From Anoplopoma fimbria (lineage: Eukaryota; Chordata; Actinopteri; Perciformes; Anoplopomatidae): a DNA stretch of 64,000 nucleotides. The stretch covers positions 22,063,241-22,127,240 of the forward strand of contig NC_072454.1 in the NCBI RefSeq assembly GCF_027596085.1. Direction: 5' to 3'. Below are positions 36,267 to 48,290 of the stretch, piece after piece; the stretch's first letter is position 1; each line of letters opens with the position of its first letter. Made by a program: the position numbers and the translations under genes. A model generated the notes under the pieces. The model was not told the origin of the DNA and did no database searches. It saw nothing but the letters and a program-made list of their open reading frames with translations.

Positions 36267-38954
36267 GTGTGTAGCAGAGTGAGATATACAATTTGAAACC
36301 TGGGAATAGGTCAGAGAGTGAAAGAATGAATTTTCAACCGAGGAATGGGGTCACTGTACATTTGTACTGGGTGTGTGGTTTGTGTGTGCGTCTTCTCTGA
36401 AATGCATATCATGTCTCCTGTTTGTTTGTGTTTCTGTATCCCCTGAATAGAAGCGTGCAACTGCATCATGTATGCATCTACTGAGGCCGGAGAGTTTATA
36501 CACGTGTCCGTATTAATGTCTGTCCTCATTTCCAGCCGAGGCGAGGTCAAAGGCCACGTTTTTTGGGGGGCCAAAACGACATTTAAAACTCAACGCTGCT
36601 CCTTGAAAATGTTTAATTCAACCAGCGGTACTCGCTCCGTTGAGAGTAGCTGCTGAAAGAGTGACGTAGAAAAGAAAAACTGAGTGAGGACAAATACTTG
36701 GAAATAGAGCCATCAGCTGTTTTCCAGTTATTTCCAATTTTAGTTTTCTCTCTCTTCTTATTCAGACCAACGCCCAGCTTTGTTTTGTTTACCCAGAAAG
36801 TAAAGGTCATCCAATATGGCTGCTGATACCCATGAGGCACACAACTCCTTCTAGGCATTTTCCATCATTTTATTTTCAAATAGCTTTGATTTTGACTTTT
36901 TATTTTAATGAATTAACTTACTGACTAAATGTACATGACTAACTTATAAACCAGGCTTGTATTTGAATCTGTGTTAATAAAAGGTTAGTTTGTACCAAGA
37001 ATAATCACAAACTTAACAGTGTTATTTTTGTTCCAACACTAAAAGATCAGATTAAATGTTGAAGTTTTGCTGTTTGTTGTTGCAATCCTGCCAGGGTTGG
37101 TTTATTCAAACCAGTCAGAAACATTAACTTCTATGCTAACATGCTACAGAGAAAAATGTCAAATAACATACTTATAGTACTATTACTCACTAATTTTTAA
37201 GTATAATCATGGCACTTAAAAATGGTTTATTTATGTATTCAAGCTACCCAGGTTTGGTACTAATAATTTTTGGGTGACTGACGTCCAACATTGCAGTTAG
37301 CTTAAACATCCATAAAATGCTGCTGACTGTTCTGAACTTTAGCTGCTTAGCTAACGTTAGCTTCCTAGAGACAGAAATAGTTGCTTTACAGCCATGAAAA
37401 GCAGAGGTCATGATTCAGAGCTACAGTATGAACACAATTACTTTAAATCATTCGCCTGTGCTTAATACTGTTAAATGTTTGTGGATTCTACTCACTTTAC
37501 ACCAGTTTACAGCAATTTAAAATCAATTACTGACAAGCTAGCTGCAAGTTAGCTGTCTGAAAATGACGCTAGGCAAGCAGCTAGGTAGTTTACGTGGATA
37601 AACACTATTTCAACGCCATTTAAGGATGCTACTCTCTATCTTACCAAACGTCAAAATGTTAAAATGGGGCTTCTTCCTCGACAAAACTATCTTTACGCAA
37701 TTAACACAGTCTGGGTGAGCAGAACGCAGATAAACCAGACCACAGCCCAGTTTGGGGACGGTTGTCATTTTAATCCTGCAAAATTGTGGGTCAGCAACTC
37801 AAGCTTTCACCTCTTATGGCTTGTTAATAATGTAAAATTGAATTAAAATCCCAGCCATTGCAATTTGAAAAAATTGCCCTTTCAATCTCCTATCTCCCTT
37901 TTTACTGCTTTACATTTTCTCTTTGCCTCTTGGAGGTGACTATCTGCAACTTAAACTTAGTCACAGAGAGGCTAAGTAGGGGAGACTAACCTGCGGATGC
38001 ACTGGCTTTCAATGAATCAAAGATCCAGTAGCTGCATTTGGTAGTTTTATTCGCAGGAAACAAACCAACAACTGTGCTCAATAACACACATTCAAAAAAC
38101 GTTCTCAATATTTCCTTAACTGTGTACAAAGGCGATCAACAGCGATAAACTGTGTCAAAAGCGTACAAACAATAGTAAATAGTGATAATTAGCGTAAATT
38201 AGCGGTCAGCAAAAAATAAGACACCCTCTCTCACCCCCTCTCCTTACATTCACCAAACTAAACTAGTGAACAGCTGATATCCCCATTGCAATCCCCAACA
38301 CCACGTGACTCATTACCGTAAGTGACCAAAAAAAAAGGTGTACAAAATTGCACAGGCTATTCCTGTCTCATACACCTCTCCTTGTTCAACTTGTATGTAA
38401 TGTAATGTAACTTATTCCTTCTCAACTTGTCATTTTGCAGTGCTGTGACAAAAGCAAAAACAAGTGTTTGTGCGTGTAGTCCTTCCCCATATTTCCCAAC
38501 AGCGTTTAACCATGAGCTATTTGGTCAGCCGAATTAGGTTGAAAATATGTAGATAGAAGTTTTAAAAGAGTATGGTATTGTTACTCTAAATTCTACATTT
38601 GGGTTATATATTTTTACCTGGACTCAGCTACATAGATCCGATACCTTAAAGAAGTATTAGACATATGCAGTGAAATTCATTATTATTGCTATATTCTAAA
38701 AATGTATTTATTACCACTACAACACTACCACAACCTCTCTATCTCTCTCTTTGAAAGACACTGGTCAAATTCATTCTATAAAGGAGGGCCCATGACAGTT
38801 TGCTTTGATATGATCCTCAGAGAGTCCGTATCTGCACGTATAAGGGAGATGGCGTGTTTGCGAATATGCCTGCATTTGCATCATGGGAGTCCCCGCAGAC
38901 TCCCTGTGATGCAGTCTGCCTGTTGTGATAAGCAGATGATGAAAGCTTGCTTGG

Positions 38955-38956
<2 letters not shown>

Positions 38957-39036
<80 letters not shown>
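38957..39036. repeat. (GT)n microsatellite next to the donor of exon 39055-39164
   Basis: An 80-base GT array. On the smap1 transcript it is a CA repeat beginning 18 bases after the 5' splice site. Confidence 0.97.
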
Positions 39037-39040
<4 letters not shown>

Positions 39041-39054
39041 TCTGTGTTTGTTAC

Positions 39055-39164
39055 CTGCTGTGTGCTGTTGGAAGAGGGGAGAGGGTTGGAGACCATTGGT
39101 CCAAAGATGTCCAGTTCATCGCTGATTGGTGCAGCACTACCTGAGCCATCCCCCTCTGGAGCAT
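39055..39164 (-). CDS. smap1: smap1 internal exon with DELDIFGPM motif
   Basis: The minus strand reads from acceptor tctctctcag|AT: the first two bases complete the Asp codon of the LLGLD clathrin box begun in the previous exon, then APEGDGSGSAAPISDELDIF, GPMVSNPLPSS and NSTQQ, ending in phase 0 at CAG|GTAAC. D(L/E)LD(L/I)FGPMxSNPLP is a conserved acidic/hydrophobic block of SMAP1; similar DLDLF/DLDLL motifs in SMAP proteins bind clathrin or adaptors. The exon is 110 bases. Its acceptor polypyrimidine tract is itself a (TC)n run, and a 80-base CA-type repeat (transcript sense) starts 18 bases after its donor. Confidence 0.95.
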
Positions 39165-40199
39165 CTGAGAGAGAGAGAGAGAGAAAGAGAAATAATCAGA
39201 TTCTAAGACAATCAACTAATACTAAAAGCCCAGCTTTTTTGGATATTTGAAGATATTTTTCATGCAACTCATGCCCATAATTGTCTCTGCAGCGAAAAAA
39301 ACAACATTTAACCTACTGTTTTAAAGTTTAAGAATTACAGAGGGAGATTAACAAAGTCAGAAACAGAGTAAAAAGGGAAGGCACTGACACAAATGATTCA
39401 ATCTGACCTTTAGGTGCATATGCAAGGGTATTTATACAATTTAAGCATTTTCAGAACGCCCCACACAGCTCAATTTTTCATTACCATGCTTGTTAATTGG
39501 AACATCCTGAAGAAAAAATCTTATGACTGCACTCCTTCAGTACTTGGCTTCACCCTGAAAATGATTTAATTCACACTTCTCCTTTTGCCCTTGGAAAAGT
39601 AAAATATTTCACGTTGTGTCACCCAGCTGGTTTGGTTTTGGGTGCCTTTATTTAATTTCAGTTGGATTAACAAGAGTCTAATAATGTACAACTTTAAAAA
39701 AGAGCACATTATGTCTGTCAGAGAGCTCCAAAAGCTCCAAAAATACAAACTGTGAAAATGATTACATTTTTTTAACAGCAGACATTTTGAGATATAGCAG
39801 CAGAAAGGGCAACACTAATTACTGATGGCTGCATTCCATTTAGGTGAGCCAGTTCCAGGTCCCTGGTATTGTGCTCGCTTGACTCTCTGGCATGGCTTAC
39901 TGGTGCATCCATATGGAACGAAGCCATCGTTATTGTTATAAGTTGCGTCTTTGTGTTTCCTGCTCTGACAAGTCAAAATGTCTGCTGTGAAAGGGGTCTA
40001 TTGTCCCTGCTGGCTCACCGACAAGGACTCAGACTTGGAACAGATATCGGCCGTAGACATGTCTGCCCTCTCTCCAATACAATTGGAATAGCATGTAAAA
40101 GATGCATTTGAAAAAACTCAACAGCAATGTCTCTTTCCAAAAATCATGATTCTGTTACCCAATATAATCCACAGACCTTGTTTTGAGCAGGTTCAAGTA

Positions 40200-40747
40200 C
40201 CGTATTTTCCGCACTATAGGGCGCACTGGATTATAAGGCGCACTGTCAATGAATGGTCTATTTTCGATCTTTTTTCATATATAAGGCGCACCGGACTATA
40301 AGGCGCATTAAGCGAAACAGTCAGTCAAACTTCCTCCACTTCCGTACCATTGATTCATTAACGTTGAATTCTCTCGCAGCTGCTCTATTCCCATGTTCTG
40401 CGTGACTGACAGCCTTGAAGTCCGCGTCGTAAGCGTGTCTCTTGACAGGAGCCATGTTGGGGTCCTTATACACACACACTGTAATATGATGGTGAAGCAC
40501 AGTATGTATTACTCCGCGACGCTCCTGACTACGGTAGCCGTAATGCTGCTGCGGTGCGGCTTTGTAGTTTACTAAGTCGTACTGAAACATGTTGACAGAG
40601 CGCCGTGTACCACACAAAACCGCTTCGAGGTCAGTAAGCACAACCAGAATTAATCCATATATAAAGCGCTCCGGATTATAAGGCGCACTGTCGTTTTTTG
40701 AGAAAATTAAAGGCTTTTAAGTGCGCCTTATAGTGCGGAAAATACGG
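40200..40747 (-). mobile_element. Pogo-like (Tc1/mariner superfamily) non-autonomous element
   Basis: A 548-bp element with terminal inverted repeats CCGTATTTTCCGCACTATA at the left end and its reverse complement ending GGAAAATACGG at the right, flanked by TA on both sides (40198-40199 and 40748-40749). Subterminal GCGCAC/ATAAGGCGCA motifs recur in inverted orientation at both ends, possible transposase sites. It retains one short coding remnant. Confidence 0.93.
40321..40455 (-). pseudogene. Pogo-like transposase remnant: DNA-binding domain only
   Basis: Forty-four codons starting MAPVKRHAYDADFK and continuing HGNRAAAREFNVNESMVRKW before a stop at the right edge of the right-hand deletion. 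The AAREFNxNESMVRKWRK motif is the helix-turn-helix of the Brinker/pipsqueak type found at the N-terminus of pogo and POGK-like transposases. The DDE catalytic region is entirely missing. The remnant keeps an initiator Met and an intact domain, but no promoter can be shown. A longer in-frame extension upstream reaches the terminal repeat and is unlikely to be coding. Confidence 0.8.
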
Positions 40748-41219
40748 TAGGCATAGAAGGAAGCATGCATTTACTAAGGTCTGTGGATTATCTAAACTGT
40801 GGTGTTAGCTAACTCAGCAGTGCTAGGTGAGCTAGCAGTGACGAGTATAGATGCGTGCCTCCTTCTACTTCACCTCTACGACCGATATGTCAAACACTCC
40901 GCAACTCACACTAAAACAATCTAGATTCAAAAATAGCACTACAGGTAAGACGAAAAATATGTGTTTATGATTTTGGGGGTGAACTGTTCCTTTAAGCTCC
41001 GATACACTACCTGTTGACTTAAAGAATTATGTACAATGTTGTAATTTTACAACTCAAATTGATATCATAGTGTGTTTATGTAGTTGGATGTTGACCTAAT
41101 GATGACCACCACCTGTGTGCCATTGTTTATTCTCTTTTGCATTTACCACTACAGCACTGAATATAACGACAACTTCTATAGTTCAAGAAAAAGTCCTACT
41201 TTTTGAGAAATAATTGTAT

Positions 41220-41480
41220 TTTGCTTTCCCAGATTGAGATGAGAAGATCAATTGATATCAATCTCCCAATCCGTGTGTTATGTACAGAACTGGACTCACG
41301 ATGTGGTTAGCCTAACTTAGCACGAAAACTGGAAAGCAAGGTGACGCAGCTATCCAGGCTCTGTCTGTTACTTATTCGGCAAAATAAAAGGCTTATTTGA
41401 CGGTTATTGTCGAGGAAAACGAAGGATATCTTTAGCAGCCAGTTAAATTTGAGCCTTGTGTAGTATCTAATGTGTTTGTA
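41220..41480 (+). repeat. Family C dispersed repeat
   Basis: It contains GAGATGAGAAGATCAATTGATATC, GTGGTTAGCCTAACTTAGCACG and ATCCAGGCTCTGTCTG in the order expected for the + orientation. Confidence 0.55.
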
Positions 41481-41657
41481 TTCTTGATCAGCTAAAAAAT
41501 AATTAGCTAAATTGTAAATATAGCTGATATTTAAGCAGTTTAAACTACAATATAGAAAAAACAGCACACACTGTAAAGTAATCTGAGAAACAGCAAGAGA
41601 GAGACGGTGATGGAGAGGCAGACAGAGGGGAGGAGAGGTAGTGAGTGAAAGGGAAAG

Positions 41658-41757
<100 letters not shown>

Positions 41758-43785
41758 CCGGCGAGCAGCAGAGGTCATTTATATAACCACAGTGTTGAAA
41801 CATCCATAATTTAGCCCTTTTAAAGTGTGAACAAGACTGAGCTCCTTTAGCCAAACAGCAGGGTAACAGGGAAAGCCACTCACTATGAGAAGGCTAGCAA
41901 AGACCACTCAACATCCTTCTGAACCTCTTACCAAAACTCATTTTCAAATAATTACTTTGAAGGCGACATCTCCCGCCCTAATAATTCAACTTTTGGTTTT
42001 TGCCCTCCGTCCATCTCGTGATGCCTTCAAGCCCACCCGAGGCAAATTTGTGATTTGTTGATATTGGGCTATATGAATAAATTGGACATGATTGGACTTG
42101 ACTAAATAAACATATGAGCTTTTTGCCTTTTAATTTTGATACTTAAGGCACCTTGTAAATTGCTTGCTTGTAGAATTAAGCCTATTACGATTAGTACTTT
42201 AGTGGCCGACAAGAATGACGGGTGCCATTCTTTCGACACATTGTCACGTTTTCAAACAGACGGGTGAAAAAAATAGGATTTGACGTGCATCAATTACCCT
42301 CTTACCACTCTACCCCCCCCCTCTCTTACCAAAAGCTCATTCACCCATTGCCATGGAAATGAGCCGCAGGGATAACAAAAGGGCCCATCATCATCATCAT
42401 CATCACGTCGGGCAATGAGCCCACCGTCCTTTTATTACGGGATGGAGCCGCTTCTTGAGAGTACTGTCAACTTCACCATGGAAACAGACCCGCGGTTCGG
42501 AGGGGGGGGGGTGTTTTATAAGCGCCCAGAACCCCTTTGCCCCAAGTATATTCGCAATCACACACACACACACACAAATACAGAGCTTCCCAGTATCCTC
42601 AATGAACACAGCGACCTCATTCAGCAGTGGGAGGCTGTCACATTAAGGACTTGGCCGCTGCAAAAAGGGGTTAAGATACCAGACCTGATTAAGCCCCGCT
42701 TTGATTCTAAATGCAATATCCAGATTAGATTTGACACAAACACATGTGAAAATGTTGTTTATTCCTCCACCCTGTCGATTAAGAAAATGAACAGGGTCTT
42801 TGAAGTGTCGGTGCTCAAAAATATGTTAATTCAACCTACTTATTTTCCCCCAAAACACAAGTCCCAACTAGGGCATGAAATAAAGCTCGCCCGCTCCCCA
42901 GCGAGCAGTTCTAGGAGCGAGTGAGTGAAAAAAAAAAAAAAAAAAAAAGGAACGCAAGCCCAGTTGGTGACCATTATAGAGAGGGTGGAAAGTGTGGAAA
43001 ATAGAATGAAAATGCTACTGGTTAAATATGTGTTTACAGGTGATAAAGGAAGTAAGATGCAGCCTCTTGCTGTGTCCCCCAATAAGTAGTGATGTCAAAT
43101 GGGGAACAGATAATGTGATAGTTCATACTGTGGTGTTGGTGTTTTGATGCACATATAATTTTTATAGAGGTGCTGCAGAAAAACAGCTTGAACTATTATG
43201 TAACCAGGGAGAATTCCATGCAATAACATAAACCAACAGACAGAAATGGTGGACATTTGCTTTGTTTAAGTTCCTAAACACAAAGTTGGATAATGGCAAA
43301 TTGTTTTTGCAGTCAAGGCTGCGCCAAGTGAGCAACTGCCCTGGGGGCCAAGACTGCCAGTGGCCCCCAGTTTCACTCCACATCAATTGATTTTAGCAGT
43401 TTGTTGAATTGCTAATTGTATATTTGCAGCACTCATCAACTAAGGCAGATTCTAAATGATTACCTAATCGTGTGGCCCTGTCTTTGTCTCTGTAGGGGTA
43501 GCGTATCAATTTCTTACTTTAGTTTATTAGTTAATGTTGCCCTCAAATGACACATATTCCTAAATAAGTTGTCATGAATCAAATAAAAAACGTCCCTCTC
43601 CCTGCAACATCCAAAACTGACGCTAGAGAAGTACCTAGAGCATCATAGTTTGAAACTTGGGGTCTCTGATCACTGCTGCTCTGTGATCACCTGTGATAAG
43701 TTCAAAAAGAGCCAAACTCAAAATTGAATTCTTCTTATTAGAATTTTTTCTCTTTTTCTGTTGCCAGACAACTGAATTATCTTAA

Positions 43786-44293
43786 AGTGGCCCTATTATG
43801 CTTTTTCCACTTTTTCCCTCTTCTTTAATGTGTTATATATTTATTTATTTTTTACATGTAAAGGTCTGTAGCGTATGAAACCTGAAGTCCCTCCCCCTCA
43901 GAAGCTCCTGAGCTGCCTGAAACGGCTCCATTGAATTCTCTCCTTCACTTCCTTAACTTTATGAGGTCATAATGTTACGGAAGTCACATAAAACTCTCTG
44001 GGTATTTGTCAGCCCTCAAACAACAAAAGAGAGACGGAACTGAAGCTCTGGAGGTAGAGTTTTTTGAAATGTGAAACATTGACCAATCACAACAGAGCGG
44101 GCTAGCTGACCAATCAGAGCAGACTTTGCTTTCTGGAGGGAGGAGCAAGAGAGAGAGAGGGTGAGAAGAGGTGCTGCAGGACAGCCAGGATGTAAAAAAC
44201 AAGGAGGATTATGAGCATTAACGCATGTAAACATGTTGTAACTGTAAGTTGAGATAAAAATATGCACCCGGAAAATAGCATAATAGGGCCTGT
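43786..44293. mobile_element. TTAA-flanked MITE (piggyBac-like)
   Basis: A 508-bp element lying between two TTAA tetranucleotides (43782-43785 and 44294-44297). The ends are inverted: AGTGGCCCTATTATGC on the left and GCATAATAGGGCCTGT on the right. No transposase sequence is present. TTAA target duplication is the signature of piggyBac-type integration; class assignment beyond that is inference. Confidence 0.85.
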
Positions 44294-46289
44294 TTAAAAC
44301 ATAATCATAAAGACTACCTTTCAACAGAAATATGTTCATGAATAAAGAATCTGTAGGCAACGATTAGTATTGACCAATCATGTATGAGCGGGCTTTGGTT
44401 GCGCGCAAGTTAAAAGTCCTTGGGGAGCAAAAGAGGCAGAACACATTGGCCAAAATGCAATCTTGAAACCCATTAGCTTCCTTCTGAAAACGATTTAGCT
44501 TTGTATTAGCCTGGCCAATTGGCTACTTGTGAAACAATCTGGTTGTAGACGCCATCTTTGAGCTTCAACTCCCTTCTCACATCTCAAGCTGCTCATCGGA
44601 CGGTAAGCAAGGACCGGCGCACTGAAAAAAAAGGGGTTAGCCCAAATATCCATTATCAGGATATTCCCTGGCTTCACACATTCCAGAAATATTAGCTGTT
44701 GCCCCTAGACACTAAATCATCTTCAGACTGATACCCTATGCACAAGCAAACAGGCGACACAATACATGTTCCTGTCGCCAGTTTCCAACTGTTCCCCTGA
44801 CCAACAGTTGGTGACGGGTAATGTGCCAAGCATCATAGCACTGCACTGTCAAAAAAGACGGCTGGTTAGAACACACGGACCTAAACAATGCATGATGAAA
44901 ATATTTGAAATAATCGTCTCTGCAAAATTCAGCCCATTTAGCGTCTTAGCACGTTAAAGCGTGTGGCATCCATTGTTGATGAACATCATTGTTTTGGCCA
45001 ACCCAGTTCTGAACATCTTGTACCATTTTATCCTTTCTTTTTTGGTCTTTAGAGTAAAGAAGCCAGAGGCGTTTGGCTAAATATCAATATATTTGATCAT
45101 GCATTTAGAAAACGTTTCCCCAATTGACAATATTTAAGAGGAAGAACAACCTAAATATCTTAACCAGAGGTAAAGCTGGGACCAAAACAAGGACAGCTGC
45201 TGCTGGTAAAGAGGAGACAACACGGAGGAAGAATCCTGTTTACTCTCTCCGTCTAGACTCAAGTGTCAATTCGGCGTGTCAGAGACATTACACCAGGCAA
45301 AGACCGAGGTGGAAGTGAAAGGGACGCAGAGACAGAAACAAACAGACAGGGGTGCTCCATCAATAGACGTTTTTTTTTGGAAATTGATTCAGTGGCTCCT
45401 GAAGAGATCTATTTTTGGTGGGATGGAGCATCTCTGAGAGAGCATTTATCATCATGGGACAGCAAAGCTGAAAACAAAACCTGAAATAAATACACACATT
45501 TTGTTTTAATGTTGCTGTGGTGAAAAAGAAGCCTTTAAAATGATGATAGATAATAATAAAAAGCTTATATGTTTGGCAAACTAAAGAGATAAAAGCACGG
45601 CCGGAGAGAGAATTTGTGTAAAAATGCTTATCTGGCTGTTACCACAGTCTTGTTTATGCTTTCATTCCAGCACAGACTGAACAGAGGAATTGACAGAAAC
45701 ACAAAGTAAAGTAACCGGAGACACGGTTAGATAGGATGGAGGAACGAGGGTGGGTGTGCGTGTAGGTGCTGAAGGCATACTGACACGTATTTGACTTATC
45801 GATTATGTGTGAAATCTCATCCACTTGACATGGCTGCGACGTGTGTAGCATTGGTTATTCATAGCAGGGCGTCCACTTTCACTCTTCCATGCTGCAGCCG
45901 GGAATATTTGATCAATGCCGTATCCACCGGCTATTTCTTCTGTCAGCGCAGCTTACCCCCTCGGCAGAGTCTAATATAATACAGCCTCGTATTGGGAAAA
46001 CAGCGTGATTGCATATTACTGGCATATAACTGGCTGTGTTTTTGCTGTTCTGGCCAAAAAGACAAGCAGGGAGAGATGTCCGTAAACTCATAAAATGTCA
46101 CAGGTTTGAATCCAGCTTGTGACCTTAGGCGAATGTCATATCCGCGGTGCATTCGGTTTTCTGTTGTTTGGTATAAATGCCATTAAAATGCAAGAAGGAG
46201 ATTTAATGATCAGTTCTCCCTCTGAGCTGAGAGCTACGTCTACAAATTTTTACCCCAAAGAATATGGTGGGTATATCTGGAATTCTGAG

Positions 46290-46705
46290 TTTTAGATTAT
46301 GGCCGTCGCCAACCTGACTTTTTGCAACCAGAAAACGAAAGTGACCCTATTTTGAATGTGAAGGAGTGACAAAGAGACGCCGTGTACTGCTCTGGTACGA
46401 CCTGTCAATCACAAGGTAGCCCTGCCCTAAAGCATAACCTGTTTTATGGTCTATTGACTCTAAATGGACCATCATTTACTAAATAAACATTATTCTGTAT
46501 TGAGGAAGACTTGAAACTAGAGATTGGTATCATAAACTGATGTTTACAATGTTTACTGAGAGAATAAATTAAGTGAGAAGTAGGGTCATTTTCTCATAGA
46601 CTTCTATACAATCAGAGGAGTCGCCCCCTGATGGTCAGTATAGAGAATGCATGTTTAACACACTTTTGCTTTGGTTATACTCTTCAGAATTGGAGGTGGT
46701 CGCCT
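46290..46705 (+). repeat. Family A dispersed repeat
   Basis: It has ATGGCCGTCGCCAACC, CCTGTCAATCACAAGGTAGC, ACTTGAAACTAGAGATTGG and AGACTTCTATACAATC; the extreme head is missing. It is antisense to smap1. Confidence 0.8.
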
Positions 46706-47381
46706 GAGTTCATTCAGGGCAACGGATTATTGCTCTTTGTCGACTCAGAAGCATTTGATGCCCTCTTAATTCTTTTTCCTTTTCTGCTCTAAAATTCCGA
46801 AGCCACAAAAAATGCATCGAGCATAAATGCTTTGTAGTTTTAGTAACACAGGGTGTTACTAAAACTACGGTGTAAAATAATCAACACATTTTACATATAC
46901 ACTACATGTAAAATACGGTGTAAAATAATTTTCTTGTATTTTTTTTTTCTTGTGTTATTGCCAAATTTCCCCAAAAGAACACAATCCTTTACATTCACTT
47001 TCTTGAAATATACCTTGAATCATAATTAGAAAGGCCGGTACATGACTGGAACGTTGTATGGATTTAACTGTCGTCTGCTCACAGTTGTGTCAGACATGGC
47101 GGCCTGAAGCCACCGATGATGCATTAACTGCCAGGTGGTGTGATAAGTCATCAAAGTGGAACAAAAGGTCTCTAAACACAACTCAAATAATACCTGACAC
47201 ATTAAACCTTTTCCTTATAATGTCCCACGTTATTCAACCTGCCATAATTACAATATCAATCGAGAAATGTTATTAGATCCCCAAACATAATGGTTCAATT
47301 TAAACATCTGACACATTGGGCGGTCACGTGAATACAGTTTGACACTTTATTATATTGCACGATAGCAGGAGGTTGTCTTAC

Positions 47382-47445
47382 CCAGGCCTAGCAGGTCCAC
47401 GGCCGGCTCTGCGCTTTCCTTAGGACCGGCTTTACACTCTGACTG
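47382..47445 (-). CDS. smap1: smap1 internal exon ending in the clathrin-box LLGL(D)
   Basis: The minus strand reads from acceptor ctttgtctttcacag in phase 0: QSECKAGPKESAEPAVDLLGL plus the first G of the next codon, ending at donor CTGG|GTAAG. The ending AAEPTVDLLGLD is the known clathrin-binding box region of SMAP1, through which the ArfGAP is recruited to clathrin and regulates Arf6-dependent endocytosis. The final Asp is supplied by the exon at 39055-39164, so the box spans an 8.2 kb intron. The exon is only 64 bases. The acceptor is followed by another CAG (cagCAG|TCA), so skipping the first three bases would delete one Gln in frame. Upstream exons for the Lys-rich linker and ArfGAP domain were searched for up to 64000 and not seen. 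Confidence 0.92.
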
Positions 47446-47894
47446 CTGTGAAAGACAAAGAGAAAGAGAAAGGTAAAAGGAAATTATTTAGTATAATGCC
47501 CAATTTGCCACATTTTCTTTTCATTCAATTTTGCATTATTATAGATACTGCGATCATGTGCAGGGATTTCACCTGTCTGTTTAAGTTTTATTAAGGATAC
47601 AGAAAACCAATTCTGATTTCTTAAAAAGTACATTATATGAATATATTAGATAGTCAATGTCACCCGCTGGCCGTATGCCTTACTATATACAGTATAAACT
47701 TCCCTCAAATGTCCCTCGCAGATTTTATCCTTAGTGATTTGATTTTCCCAAACAATGAGTAGAAGTTTGGGGTGAAAGTGATCTAAAAGATATAAAGTAA
47801 ATCCATTATCTTGGGGAACCTGTGGAGTTTTTGATCACCTGTTCTGTTTGTATCTGTTATGCTCATGGGGTAACATAACATTCCTGCTGATGGT

Positions 47895-48290
47895 TTAATG
47901 CTATACCACTGACAGTTGGTGGCGGTTATGTGCCAAGAAGCGTAACAACAAGAACCTTATAAATATGATATGGTGAACAGGTCAGCAAACAGTTCCCTTT
48001 TTCCATTCACCCATAAGACATTCATTTAAGTCCAACATTCACATTTCTTCTAGCTCGGTTTTGGTCTCCACCAACACCTGAGGGAAATATCTAGCTGTCC
48101 AGTTGCTAAATTCTGTTCTGTTCACCTGGGCAGGTAGTGTACAGTGAGTTTATCAGAGGTTTTCATTGAAAACGGATGCTTCTGGAATAAATGTTGATGA
48201 GCACTGAGTGAAACAAATCAGTTAAGTTGTGGGCCGTGAAACCAAAACAATCAGCTTGAAGAAGCTAAAAAGCTCTGCAGATCTGAGGGA
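47895..48290 (+). repeat. Family D dispersed repeat
   Basis: It has GACAGTTGGTGGCGGTTATGTGCCAAG at the left (a similar piece is isolated at about 44795), then CACCAACACCTGAGGGAAATATCTAG and a tail related to 21640-22020. Class unknown. Confidence 0.45.

Larger units (their letters stand above)
40164..40870. mobile_element. Older inverted-repeat element interrupted by the pogo-like insertion
   Basis: A perfect 16-base inverted pair lies outside the pogo-like element: ATAATCCACAGACCTT at 40164-40179 and its complement at 40776-40791. A second imperfect pair follows: TAGAAGGAAGCATGCATTTA near 40753 and TAGATGCGTGCCTCCTTCTA near 40848. Together they indicate a pre-existing fold-back repeat into which the pogo-like copy inserted. 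Confidence 0.6.
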
